Shown: positions 7,570 to 16,615 of the stretch, piece by piece
Layout: every line of letters begins with the position of its first letter
Numbering within the stretch: position 1 is the first letter of the stretch
Assembly (NCBI RefSeq): GCF_041904905.1
Contig: NZ_JAYRMI010000015.1
Location: 1 to 62,066 of the forward strand
Length of the DNA stretch: 62,066 bases
Origin: Zoogloea sp041904905
Lineage (GTDB): Bacteria > Pseudomonadota > Gammaproteobacteria > Burkholderiales > Rhodocyclaceae
Direction of reading: 5' to 3'
Made by a program: the position numbers and the translations under genes
Notes under the pieces: model-generated
Databases searched by the model: none
The model's input: the letters and a program-made list of their open reading frames with translations, nothing else
Told to the model about the DNA's origin: nothing

Positions 7570-8441
7570 CGGGGGGAATCCTCGGGGTCGGGGGCGCCCG
7601 CGGGGGGCGTTGCGCCTTCCATCGGCGCCGAATAGCAGAACATGCCCAGGCGGATGCGCCGGTCGCCGCCGGCGGGCTCATCCTGCTCGCACAGGGGCAC
7701 GGCGGCCTTCACCATCGTCTCCAGCACCTCGTGCCACAGGCGGGTGGCCAGCAGCTCCAGCGCCCGGGCCGACTCGGCCGATAGGCCGTCGGCAAACACG
7801 CTCTGCTCGAGAAACTGCCGGGCCTCGCCGCCGGTGAGGTTGTGCACGCCGGCCGCCAGGTGATCGGCCACGCTGCCCGCCAGCAGGCCGCGGGTCTCCT
7901 CGTGGTGGGCATCCGGCACGAAAGCCTGACGGCGCAGGGTCGCCACGCCATCCGCCTCCTCCGCCATGCCCAGCCGGATCAACTCCTGCAGCACCGAGCG
8001 AGGATGCAGATCGGTGCTCACCGAGCGAGCCAGGGCCTCGAAGGACGGCGCCGGCCCGGTCACCGGCAGGGTCTCGGGCAGCTCGCCGGCGAGCCAGCGG
8101 GTCGCCACCTGACTGGCCGGGGTGGGCTTGCCCAGGCGAGCGGTCGGATCGGGCTCGGCAAGGGTCGGCGCCAGGGCCCGCACATCCTTGCGGTGCAGCC
8201 CCGACAGCAGGCTGAGGGCCGAATCGGTGGGGCGCACGCCGGTCCGCGCCGCCTCGGCCACCGCCGCCTTCAGGAACACCGGCTTGAGCGCCGCGGCGAA
8301 CTCCCCATGGCCCACGCCGGAACGCACCAGCCAGGTGGCCAGCGACTGCATCACCACCAGGGCGTGGGGCAACACCGGCGCGACGGTGCCGGCGCCGGGC
8401 GCTGAAGAAGGCGGAGAGGGGAGAGGGACTGGCTCATCCAT
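7566..8441 (-). CDS. DUF6502 family protein
   Basis: This 291-residue cytoplasmic protein has the conserved features of DUF6502: a segment GVGHGEFAAALKPVFLKAA, then TDSALSLLSGLHRKDVRAL, which resembles a helix-turn-helix with the signature SGxHRKDV. No enzyme motifs are seen. Members recur next to DUF5666 lipoprotein genes, as here, so it may regulate or assist them; that is inference. It heads a three-gene operon. The ATG at 8441 has no Shine-Dalgarno sequence and lies 7 nt after a -10 hexamer, so the mRNA may be leaderless. A perfect dyad lies in the promoter spacer. Confidence 0.75.
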   Translation of the reverse strand: MDEPVPLPSPPSSAPGAGTVAPVLPHALVVMQSLATWLVRSGVGHGEFAAALKPVFLKAAVAEAARTGVRPTDSALSLLSGLHRKDVRALAPTLAEPDPTARLGKPTPASQVATRWLAGELPETLPVTGPAPSFEALARSVSTDLHPRSVLQELIRLGMAEEADGVATLRRQAFVPDAHHEETRGLLAGSVADHLAAGVHNLTGGEARQFLEQSVFADGLSAESARALELLATRLWHEVLETMVKAAVPLCEQDEPAGGDRRIRLGMFCYSAPMEGATPPAGAPDPEDSPR

Positions 8442-8448
8442 GAATTTC

Positions 8449-8477
8449 AGTATACATGGGAAATTTTCCCATTTAAA
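8449..8477 (-). promoter_or_regulatory. Promoter of the DUF6502-DUF5666 operon with operator-like dyad
   Basis: Minus strand: -35 TTTAAA (8472-8477), 17-nt spacer, -10 TATACT (8449-8454), then 7 nt to the A of the ATG at 8441. The dyad ATGGGAAA-T-TTTCCCAT (8456-8472) fills the spacer almost exactly, the classical position for a repressor site. The predicted start of transcription coincides with the start codon. Confidence 0.55.
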
Positions 8478-8551
8478 GTAAAGTTATCTGACGGTTGTTC
8501 ACACCCCGGGCGATCGTCGAAAAAACCTTTCAATCACCAGGAGAACCCGCA

Positions 8552-9745
<1,194 letters not shown>

Positions 9746-9775
9746 CCGGCCGCCGATTCCGCCCCGCGTCGCCAG

Positions 9776-9810
9776 CGCCCCGCCACCGCAAGGTGGGCGG
9801 GGCGTTTTTT
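9776..9810 (+). terminator. Intrinsic terminator of the subtilase gene
   Basis: CGCCCCGCCACC and its near-complement GGTGGGCGGGGCG form a GC stem around GCAA, followed by TTTTTT. Confidence 0.9.
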
Positions 9811-9854
9811 CGTCCAGCGGCTACAATCCGCCCCTGCCGAACAGGAAGCCCCCG

Positions 9855-11672
9855 ATGCCCATCCACCGCCTCTCCGACCACCTCATCAACCAGATCGCCG
9901 CCGGCGAGGTGGTCGAACGCCCCGCCTCGGTGCTCAAGGAAGTGCTCGAGAACGCCATGGACGCCGGCTCCACCGTGGTGGACGTGCAGCTCGAACAGGG
10001 CGGCGTGCGGCGCATCCGGGTGGCCGACGACGGCTGCGGCATTCCGAAGGACGAGCTGCCCCTGGCGCTCGAACGCCACGCCACCAGCAAGATCGCCAGC
10101 CTCGACGACCTGGAGCACGTGGGCACCATGGGCTTCCGCGGCGAGGCCCTGGCCGCCATCGCGGCGGTGTCGCGGATGAGCATCACCAGCCGCTTCGAGG
10201 GCGCCGGCCACGCCTGGCGCATCGACGCCGACCCGCGCGAGCTTTCCCCCGCCGCCCTCAACCACGGCACCGTGGTGGACGTGGCCGACCTGTATTTCAA
10301 CACCCCGGCCCGGCGCAAGTTCTTGAAGAGCGAAGGCACCGAGTTCGCCCACTGCGACGACGTGTTCCGCCGCGTCGCCCTGGCCCGCCCCGACGTGGCG
10401 ATGCAGCTCACTCACAACGGCCGGGTGAGCCTGCGCCTCGCCGCCGGCCGCCGCGAGGCCCGCGTCCGCGCGCTCTTGGGCGACGATTTCGTCGGCGCCG
10501 CCCGCAGCATCGAGGCCGAATCGGGCCTGCTGCGCCTCACCGGCTTCGCCAGCCTGCCGGCGTATTCCCGCAGCAGCCGCGACGCCCAGTTCTTCTACGT
10601 GAACGGCCGCTTCGTGCGGGACAAGCTCGTCACCCACGCCATCCGCGAGGCCTACGCCGACATCCTCCACGGCAGCCGCCACCCGGCCTACGTGCTGTTC
10701 CTGGATCTCGACCCCTTTGGCGTGGACGTCAACGTCCACCCCGCCAAGATCGAGGTGCGCTTCCGGGATTCCCGCGCGGTGCACCAGTTCGTCTACCACG
10801 CCCTCAATCGCGCGCTGGCCGCCTCCGGCGCCGCCCAGGCCGGCGAATCCACCGCCCTCGGCGACATCCCGCAGGCCCAGCCCCCGGCAGCCGGGCAAAC
10901 CGCCCAGCACTTCCCGCCGCCCCAGCAGGGTCGGCTGGCGATGGAGCCGGCGTCCCGCGCGTATTTCGACTTCGCCGCCTCGGCCCGCCCCGCCGACGCC
11001 CCGGCCCCCGGCTTTGCCGCCACCGCCTTCGCCCCGCGCTCCGGCCCGGCCACATCGCCTGCCCCGGCCCCGATGCCCGCCGGCGACCTCGCCCCGCCCC
11101 TCGGCTACGCGGTCGCCCAGCTCCACGGCGTGTACATCCTGGCCCAGAACGAAACCGGCCTCATCGTTGTGGACATGCACGCCGCCCACGAGCGCATCCT
11201 CTACGAACGCCTCAAGACCGTCCTCGACGGCACCCCCGGCGTCCAGCGCCTGCTGATCCCTGCCGTCTTCGGGGTGAGCGCCAAGGACATCGCCACCGCC
11301 GAAGAGCACGCCGAACTGCTGGAGCGCATGGGCTTCGAGATCGGCCCCGCCGGCCCCACCGAACTCGCCGTGCGCAGCGTGCCCGCCCTCCTCGCCCGCG
11401 CCCCGGTGGCCGAACTGCTGCGGGCGCTGCTCGCCGAGCTGCGCGACTACCCCGCCACCGAAGTCGTCACCGCCCGCCGCAACGAGCTGCTCGCCACCAT
11501 GGCCTGCCACGGCGCGGTGCGCGCCAACCGCAACCTCACCGTGCCCGAAATGAACGCCCTGCTGCGCGAAATGGAAGCCACCGACCGCGCCGACCAATGC
11601 AACCACGGCCGCCCCACCTGGACCCAGCTCTCCATGGCCGACCTGGACAAACTGTTCCTGCGGGGTCGCTGA
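9855..11672 (+). CDS. mutL: DNA mismatch repair protein MutL
   Basis: This 605-residue protein has the GHKL ATPase N-terminus: IAAGEVVERPASVLKEVLEN (motif I), DDGCGI (motif II) and GFRGEAL (motif III). A transducer domain, a proline/alanine-rich linker (about 320-415) and a C-terminal dimerisation domain follow. The C-terminus carries DMHAAHERILYE, a close match to the endonuclease motif DQHA(X)2E(X)4E. ACHGAVRA and CNHGRPT correspond to the other metal-site motifs. It is thus probably a nicking MutL of the kind found in bacteria that lack MutH, unlike E. coli MutL. MutL couples MutS mismatch recognition to strand removal. Confidence 0.96.
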   Translation: MPIHRLSDHLINQIAAGEVVERPASVLKEVLENAMDAGSTVVDVQLEQGGVRRIRVADDGCGIPKDELPLALERHATSKIASLDDLEHVGTMGFRGEALAAIAAVSRMSITSRFEGAGHAWRIDADPRELSPAALNHGTVVDVADLYFNTPARRKFLKSEGTEFAHCDDVFRRVALARPDVAMQLTHNGRVSLRLAAGRREARVRALLGDDFVGAARSIEAESGLLRLTGFASLPAYSRSSRDAQFFYVNGRFVRDKLVTHAIREAYADILHGSRHPAYVLFLDLDPFGVDVNVHPAKIEVRFRDSRAVHQFVYHALNRALAASGAAQAGESTALGDIPQAQPPAAGQTAQHFPPPQQGRLAMEPASRAYFDFAASARPADAPAPGFAATAFAPRSGPATSPAPAPMPAGDLAPPLGYAVAQLHGVYILAQNETGLIVVDMHAAHERILYERLKTVLDGTPGVQRLLIPAVFGVSAKDIATAEEHAELLERMGFEIGPAGPTELAVRSVPALLARAPVAELLRALLAELRDYPATEVVTARRNELLATMACHGAVRANRNLTVPEMNALLREMEATDRADQCNHGRPTWTQLSMADLDKLFLRGR

Positions 11673-11754
11673 AACACCCGTTGAGGCATCCGCGGTTGCC
11701 CTCACCCGCCGGGGCGGCGACAATATCGGGTTGATCCTGAATTCCGCTCTTCCC

Positions 11755-12474
11755 GTGAAACTCGAACGCATCCTCCAGAACCAGGGCTTCGGCAGCCGCC
11801 GCCAGTGCCGGCAACTCGTCGAAATCGGCGAAGTCCGCATCAACGGCGAAATCGTCGACGATCCGGGCGCCGAAATCCCCACCGCCGGCCTCGTCTTCGA
11901 GGTCGAGGGCGAAGCCTGGACCTACCGCGAGAAGACCTACCTCGCCCTCTACAAGCCCGCCGGTTTCGAGTGCTCCCACGAGCCCAAGCACCACCGGGGC
12001 GTGTATTCGCTGCTGCCCCACCCGCTCGTGGTGCGCAACGTGCAAAGCGTCGGCCGGCTCGACGTGGATACCACCGGCCTGCTGCTGTTCTCCGACGACG
12101 GCGCCTTCATCCACAACCTGTCGTCCCCCAAGAAGCACGTACCCAAGATCTACCGCGCCGAACTGGCCGAAGACGGCACCGACGCCCTCGTCGAGCGCCT
12201 GCTGGCCGGCGTCAGCCTGATCGACGAACCCCAGCCGGTGAGGGCCCTCAGCGCCCGCCTGCTCGCGCCACGCACCCTCGAAATGTCCATCGACCTGGGC
12301 AAGTACCACGTCGTCAAGCGCATGATCGCCGCCGCCGGCAACCATGTGGACACGCTCCACCGCCACGGCTTCGGCGGCCTCGCCCTGGGCGAAGGCGTCC
12401 TCGCCGGCCTGGCCGAAGGCGAATGGGTCTACCTCGAAGCGGCCGACCTCCAACAACTGCACCCCGCTGCCTGA
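11755..12474 (+). CDS. rsuA: Pseudouridine synthase, RsuA type (16S rRNA)
   Basis: This 239-residue protein has an N-terminal S4 RNA-binding domain (LERILQNQGFGSRRQCRQLV, with VRINGEIV) and an RsuA-family catalytic domain. The catalytic Asp is in VGRLDVDTTGLLLF, and KIYRAEL and KYHVVKRMIAAAGNHV are also conserved. E. coli RsuA makes pseudouridine 516 in 16S rRNA. The GTG at 11755 is taken as start because homologues begin at this point (M-K/R-L-E/D-R); a TTG at 11731 is an alternative and neither has a clear ribosome site. A second pseudouridine synthase follows 11 nt downstream. Confidence 0.85.
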   Translation: MKLERILQNQGFGSRRQCRQLVEIGEVRINGEIVDDPGAEIPTAGLVFEVEGEAWTYREKTYLALYKPAGFECSHEPKHHRGVYSLLPHPLVVRNVQSVGRLDVDTTGLLLFSDDGAFIHNLSSPKKHVPKIYRAELAEDGTDALVERLLAGVSLIDEPQPVRALSARLLAPRTLEMSIDLGKYHVVKRMIAAAGNHVDTLHRHGFGGLALGEGVLAGLAEGEWVYLEAADLQQLHPAA

Positions 12475-12485
12475 AAGGGCCCGCC

Positions 12486-13679
12486 ATGACCGACACGCCC
12501 CGCCGCCGCCCGCCCCTGCCCACCACCGCAGGCACGCTCAAGCTCAAGCCGCGCACCGCCGCACCCGCCACCCACAGCGCCGACGCCGATCCCGCCCCCG
12601 CCAAACGCGGCGGCGGCAACGACTGGCGCAAGCGCAGCAAGGCCTCCTACCCCGATCAAGCCAACGCCGAGGCGCCCCGCCGTACCCGCGCCGACGACGC
12701 CCGCCCGCCCCGCGCCGGCGACGACCGGCCCCAGCGCCCCTACGGCGACAAGCCCCGCGGCTTCGGCGAGCGCCCGCCCCGGCGCGACGACGACCGCCCC
12801 GCCCGCCCCTACGGCGAGCGCAGCGTTGACGACCGCGGCCCGCACCGCGACGCCGAGCGCCCGGCCACCGAGCGCCCGCCCCGCCACGAACGCAAACCCT
12901 GGACCGGCGAACCGCGAACCGCGCCCCAGCCTTCGCCGCTGCGCGACGACGGCTCGATCCGCCTCTCCAAGCGCATGACCGAGCTGGGCCTGTGCTCCCG
13001 CCGTGAGGCCGACGAGTACATCGAGAAGGGCTGGGTGCGCGTGGATGGCCGGGTGGTGAGCGAGCTGGGCTCGCGGGTGCATCCGGGCCAGCTTGTCGAA
13101 CTCGACCGCCGCGGCCAGACCGCCCAGGAGCGCCGGGTCACCATCCTCCTCAACAAACCGGTGGGCTACGTCTCCGGCCAGGCCGAAGACGGCTACCAAC
13201 CGGCCAGCGTGCTCATCGCCGCCGAGAACCGCTGGGCCGAAGACCCCTCCGAAACCCGCTACCTCAACAGCCACCACCGGGGGCTCGCCCCGGCCGGCCG
13301 GCTCGACATCGACTCCATCGGCCTCCTGGTCTTCACCCAGGACGGGCGCGTGGCCCGGGCGCTCATCGGCGACGACTCCAGCATCGAGAAGGAGTACCAC
13401 GTGCGGGTCGAAGGCACGCTGTCGGACGAGGGCCTCAAGCTGCTCAACCACGGCCTGTCCCTCGACGGCGAAGCCCTGCGCCCGGCCAAAGTCAGCTGGC
13501 TCAACGAAGACCAGCTGCGCTTCGTGCTGCGCGAAGGCAAGAAGCGCCAGATCCGCCGCATGTGCGAGCTCGTCGGCCTGAAGGTGGTGGGGCTCAAGCG
13601 GGTGCGCATCGGCCGGGTGATGCTGGGCCACCTGCCCCCGGGCCAATGGCGCTATCTCGGCGCCGACGAAGTGTTTTAA
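12486..13679 (+). CDS. Pseudouridine synthase, RluB/RluF type, with disordered N-terminus
   Basis: This 397-residue protein has about 150 N-terminal residues of low complexity, rich in Arg, Pro, Asp and Gly (repeats like RPYGDK and RPYGER), which are probably disordered and RNA-binding. An S4 domain follows (IRLSKRMTELGLCSRREADE), then an RsuA/RluB-family catalytic domain with the Asp in AGRLDIDSIGLLVF and the C-terminal signature GKKRQIRRMCELVG. The catalytic part resembles RluF (23S rRNA) somewhat more than RluB; I leave the symbol empty. Start at 12486 follows GAAAGGG. It is co-directional with the RsuA-type gene. Confidence 0.85.
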   Translation: MTDTPRRRPPLPTTAGTLKLKPRTAAPATHSADADPAPAKRGGGNDWRKRSKASYPDQANAEAPRRTRADDARPPRAGDDRPQRPYGDKPRGFGERPPRRDDDRPARPYGERSVDDRGPHRDAERPATERPPRHERKPWTGEPRTAPQPSPLRDDGSIRLSKRMTELGLCSRREADEYIEKGWVRVDGRVVSELGSRVHPGQLVELDRRGQTAQERRVTILLNKPVGYVSGQAEDGYQPASVLIAAENRWAEDPSETRYLNSHHRGLAPAGRLDIDSIGLLVFTQDGRVARALIGDDSSIEKEYHVRVEGTLSDEGLKLLNHGLSLDGEALRPAKVSWLNEDQLRFVLREGKKRQIRRMCELVGLKVVGLKRVRIGRVMLGHLPPGQWRYLGADEVF

Positions 13680-13709
13680 GCTGGACGCCCCGATCTCCCG
13701 CCAACCCCC

Positions 13710-14285
13710 ATGACTCCTCGCATCCTCTTCAGGCGGGCGGTGTGCATGCTCGCCCTCGGCCTTGCCGCCGCGGGCGCCGGCGCCGAAGAAAAGCGCTACG
13801 AAGGCATGCTGCTGCCCGAAGACTTCGCCGGGCCGATCACCGTCACCATCGAGCTGCGCGATCTCCACGGCGTGCTGGTCGGCCGGGTCAAGGCAAGCCC
13901 GCCGATCTCCGCGGTGGGCCAGATCAGCTCCGGCGAGATGAACGGCGACAAGTGCGACTTCACCGTGCCCTTCACCTCCTCAACCGTGCTGCGCTTCGTC
14001 GGCAACTGCTCGACCAACATGTTCGAGGGCCGCTACACCCAGGCCGGCCGGCGCGACGCCAGCTCGCGGGGCACCTTCCGGCTGATGCGCAAGGAACCCG
14101 AGAAGGACGAGGAGAACCGCGAAACCCCGCGCCCCACCCTGGCCGTCGGCACCCTCACCGAGTGCATCAACGCCAACACCCGCTGCCTCGGCGCCTGCCC
14201 CAAGGGCGACTACAACACCGAGTTCCTGTGCTCGAACCGCTGCCGCAGCAAATACAAGGCCTGCAAGAAGGCGCTCAGCCCATAA
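13710..14285 (+). CDS. Exported cysteine-rich protein of unknown function
   Basis: This 191-residue protein has a signal peptide (AVCMLALGLAAAGAGAEE). The mature part has two Cys in its middle (DKCDF, GNCST) and a C-terminal cluster of five Cys (TECINANTRCLGACPKGD, then LCSNRCRSKYKACKK), suggesting a disulphide-bonded or metal-binding tail in the periplasm. I recognise no family. It starts 31 nt after the pseudouridine synthase and may be read through from it. The next gene begins after about 95 nt that include the direct repeat GTAAAATTCA / GTAAAATTAC. Confidence 0.65.
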   Translation: MTPRILFRRAVCMLALGLAAAGAGAEEKRYEGMLLPEDFAGPITVTIELRDLHGVLVGRVKASPPISAVGQISSGEMNGDKCDFTVPFTSSTVLRFVGNCSTNMFEGRYTQAGRRDASSRGTFRLMRKEPEKDEENRETPRPTLAVGTLTECINANTRCLGACPKGDYNTEFLCSNRCRSKYKACKKALSP

Positions 14286-14379
14286 TGGTAAAATTCAGTA
14301 AAATTACCTAAACACCAAAATCGCCTCCGCATCGGCTTGCGCACCGCCGCGCTGGCCACGGCGGCCGCCGGGAGAGCCC

Positions 14380-16614
14380 ATGGTCGAGGAACGCGATGAA
14401 ATCCTGTTCTGCAGCGACGAGGAAGATCGCCTCGACGCCCAACCCGGCTGGAAGGTGCTGATCGTCGACGACGAAGAAGACGTGCATCAGTCCACCGTCT
14501 TCGCCCTGCGCGGCCTCTCCATCGCCGGCCGGCCCCTCGATTTCCTCCACGCCCACAGCGCCGCCGAAGCCCGGCGCCTCCTCGCCGCCCACACCGACAT
14601 CGCGGTGATCCTCCTCGACGTGGTGATGGAGCAGGTCAACGCCGGGCTCGAGCTGGTCCGCCACATCCGCGACGAACTCGGCCAGCAGGAGATCCGCATC
14701 GTCCTGCGCACCGGTCAGCCGGGCTACGCGCCCGAGATGGAGGTGGTCCGCGACTACGACATCAACGACTACAAGACCAAGTCCGAACTCACCCGCATCA
14801 AGCTCTACACCACCCTCACCGCGGCGATCCGCTCCTACAACCAGCTCCACATCATCGCGGCCAGCCGCCGGGGGCTGGATCTCATCGTCCAGGGCAGCGC
14901 CCGGCTGATGGCGGAGCGCGGGCTGAGCGACTTCGCCGCCGGCGTCATCACCCAGATCACCGGCCTGCTGGGCCTGCCGCCCGAGGGGCTCATCATCACC
15001 AGCCGCCAGGACAGCGGCCCGATCGACGCCGCCAGCCTGCGGGTGGTGGCCGCCGCCGGGCGCTACCGCGGGCTCCTCAACCAGCCCCTCGACCGGCTGG
15101 CCGATGGCGAGGTGCGGTCGATGCTCCTCAAGAGCCTCTCCGACGAGACCAGCCTGTTCAACGGCACCCGCACCGTGCTGCTGCTGGGCGGGCGCTCCGG
15201 CATGATGATGGCCGCCTACCTCGACACCGACGCGCCCCCCAGCCCCACCGACCGGCAACTGATCGACGTCTTCTGCACCAACATGGCGGTGTGCCTGGAC
15301 AACCTCGACCTGCTCGCCCAGCTCAACGCCTCGGCCTTCGTCGACCCGCAGCTGCGCCTGCCCAACCGCACCCGGCTGGTTCAGGAGATCGACCACCGCC
15401 GACGCCAGGGCGGCGACGACGAGCTGCTGATCCTGCTCAACCTCGACCACTTCTCCGAGACCAACGAGGCCCTCGGCCACCCCTACGGCGACCGCATCCT
15501 GCGGGCGGTGGCCGACCGCCTGCGCGAGCGCTGCGCCCGCCAGGTGATGGTGGCCCGGGTGCACGGCGACACCTTCGGCCTGCTGGGGCCCCGGGCGCTG
15601 CTCAACCCCGACGAAATCGCCAGGCTCTTCGACGAACCCTTCGAGATCGACCTCACCGAGCAGATGCTCTCCGCCAGCCAGGGCTGCGTGCCGCTCGGCG
15701 AGGTGCCCGGCGACGGCGCGGACACCGTCAAGAACGCCGCCATCGCCCTCAAGCGGGCCAAGGCCAGCGGCAGCGGCAGCTACTGCTTCTACGACCGGGA
15801 GATGGGCACCGAGGTCCAGGAACGCGTGCGCCTGCTGCGCAACCTGCGCAGCGCCGTCCAGCACGACCGCCTGTTCCTGTGCTACCAGCCCCAGATCGAT
15901 CTGGCCGACGGGCGCATCGTGGGCGCCGAAGCCCTGCTGCGCTGGAAGGCCGAAAGCGGCGAGCCGATCCCCCCCGACCGCTTCATCGCCATCGCCGAAT
16001 ACTCCGGCCTCATCGTCGACATCGGCCAGTGGGTGCTGCGCAATGCCTGCCACCGGCAGATCGCCCTCACCCAGGCCGGCTTCGGCGGCTTCCGGATGGC
16101 GGTCAACGTCTCCCTGGCCCAGTTCCGCCACCCGCGCTTTCTCGAAACCCTGCGCACCGCCATCGCCGACACCGGCATCGACCCGGCCCTGCTCGAACTC
16201 GAGATCACCGAATCCATGGCGATGCTCGAACCCGACCACGTCACCGGCGTCATCCGCGACGTGAAGTCGCTGGGGGTGGGCGTGGCGGTGGATGACTTCG
16301 GCACCGGCTTCTCGTCCCTGTCCTACCTCCAGCAGCTCGACGTGGACCGCCTCAAGATCGACCGGGGCTTCATCCACGGCATGCGCACCGCCGACCGGGT
16401 AGGCGGCAGCATCGCCCAGACCGTCATCCAGCTCGGCCACAACCTCGGCCTCAAGGTGATCGCCGAAGGCGTCGAAACCCAGGCCCAGGCCGACGCGCTG
16501 CGCGCCCTGGGCTGCCACGAAGCCCAGGGCTTCCTGTTTGCCCGGCCGATGGAAAGCGCCGCGCTGGCCACCTGGCTCGCCGCTCGCCAGGGCCCGCGCC
16601 CGCTCGCCCACTGA
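14380..16614 (+). CDS. Response regulator with DUF3369, degenerate GGDEF and EAL domains
   Basis: This 744-residue protein begins with a REC domain (about 25-150: VLIVDDEED, phospho-acceptor Asp in VILLDVVMEQ, Lys in NDYKTKSEL). A DUF3369 domain follows (about 165-315), then a GGDEF-like domain in which the active loop reads VHGDTF, so it should not make c-di-GMP. The EAL domain at the C-terminus keeps GAEALLRW, NVSLAQFR, ELEITES, VDDFGTGFSS, KIDRGF and EGVET, so it is probably an active c-di-GMP phosphodiesterase. Phosphorylation of REC would control c-di-GMP breakdown. The start follows GGGAGA. The next gene starts 1 nt after its stop, giving a tight pair with the solute-binding fusion. The likely partner kinase is at 18686-20299. 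Confidence 0.9.
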   Translation: MVEERDEILFCSDEEDRLDAQPGWKVLIVDDEEDVHQSTVFALRGLSIAGRPLDFLHAHSAAEARRLLAAHTDIAVILLDVVMEQVNAGLELVRHIRDELGQQEIRIVLRTGQPGYAPEMEVVRDYDINDYKTKSELTRIKLYTTLTAAIRSYNQLHIIAASRRGLDLIVQGSARLMAERGLSDFAAGVITQITGLLGLPPEGLIITSRQDSGPIDAASLRVVAAAGRYRGLLNQPLDRLADGEVRSMLLKSLSDETSLFNGTRTVLLLGGRSGMMMAAYLDTDAPPSPTDRQLIDVFCTNMAVCLDNLDLLAQLNASAFVDPQLRLPNRTRLVQEIDHRRRQGGDDELLILLNLDHFSETNEALGHPYGDRILRAVADRLRERCARQVMVARVHGDTFGLLGPRALLNPDEIARLFDEPFEIDLTEQMLSASQGCVPLGEVPGDGADTVKNAAIALKRAKASGSGSYCFYDREMGTEVQERVRLLRNLRSAVQHDRLFLCYQPQIDLADGRIVGAEALLRWKAESGEPIPPDRFIAIAEYSGLIVDIGQWVLRNACHRQIALTQAGFGGFRMAVNVSLAQFRHPRFLETLRTAIADTGIDPALLELEITESMAMLEPDHVTGVIRDVKSLGVGVAVDDFGTGFSSLSYLQQLDVDRLKIDRGFIHGMRTADRVGGSIAQTVIQLGHNLGLKVIAEGVETQAQADALRALGCHEAQGFLFARPMESAALATWLAARQGPRPLAH

Positions 16615-16615
16615 G

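Noticed and set aside
14380..16614. Bifunctional diguanylate cyclase/phosphodiesterase
   Set aside because: The GGDEF loop reads VHGDTF, so cyclase activity is unlikely; only the EAL part looks active.
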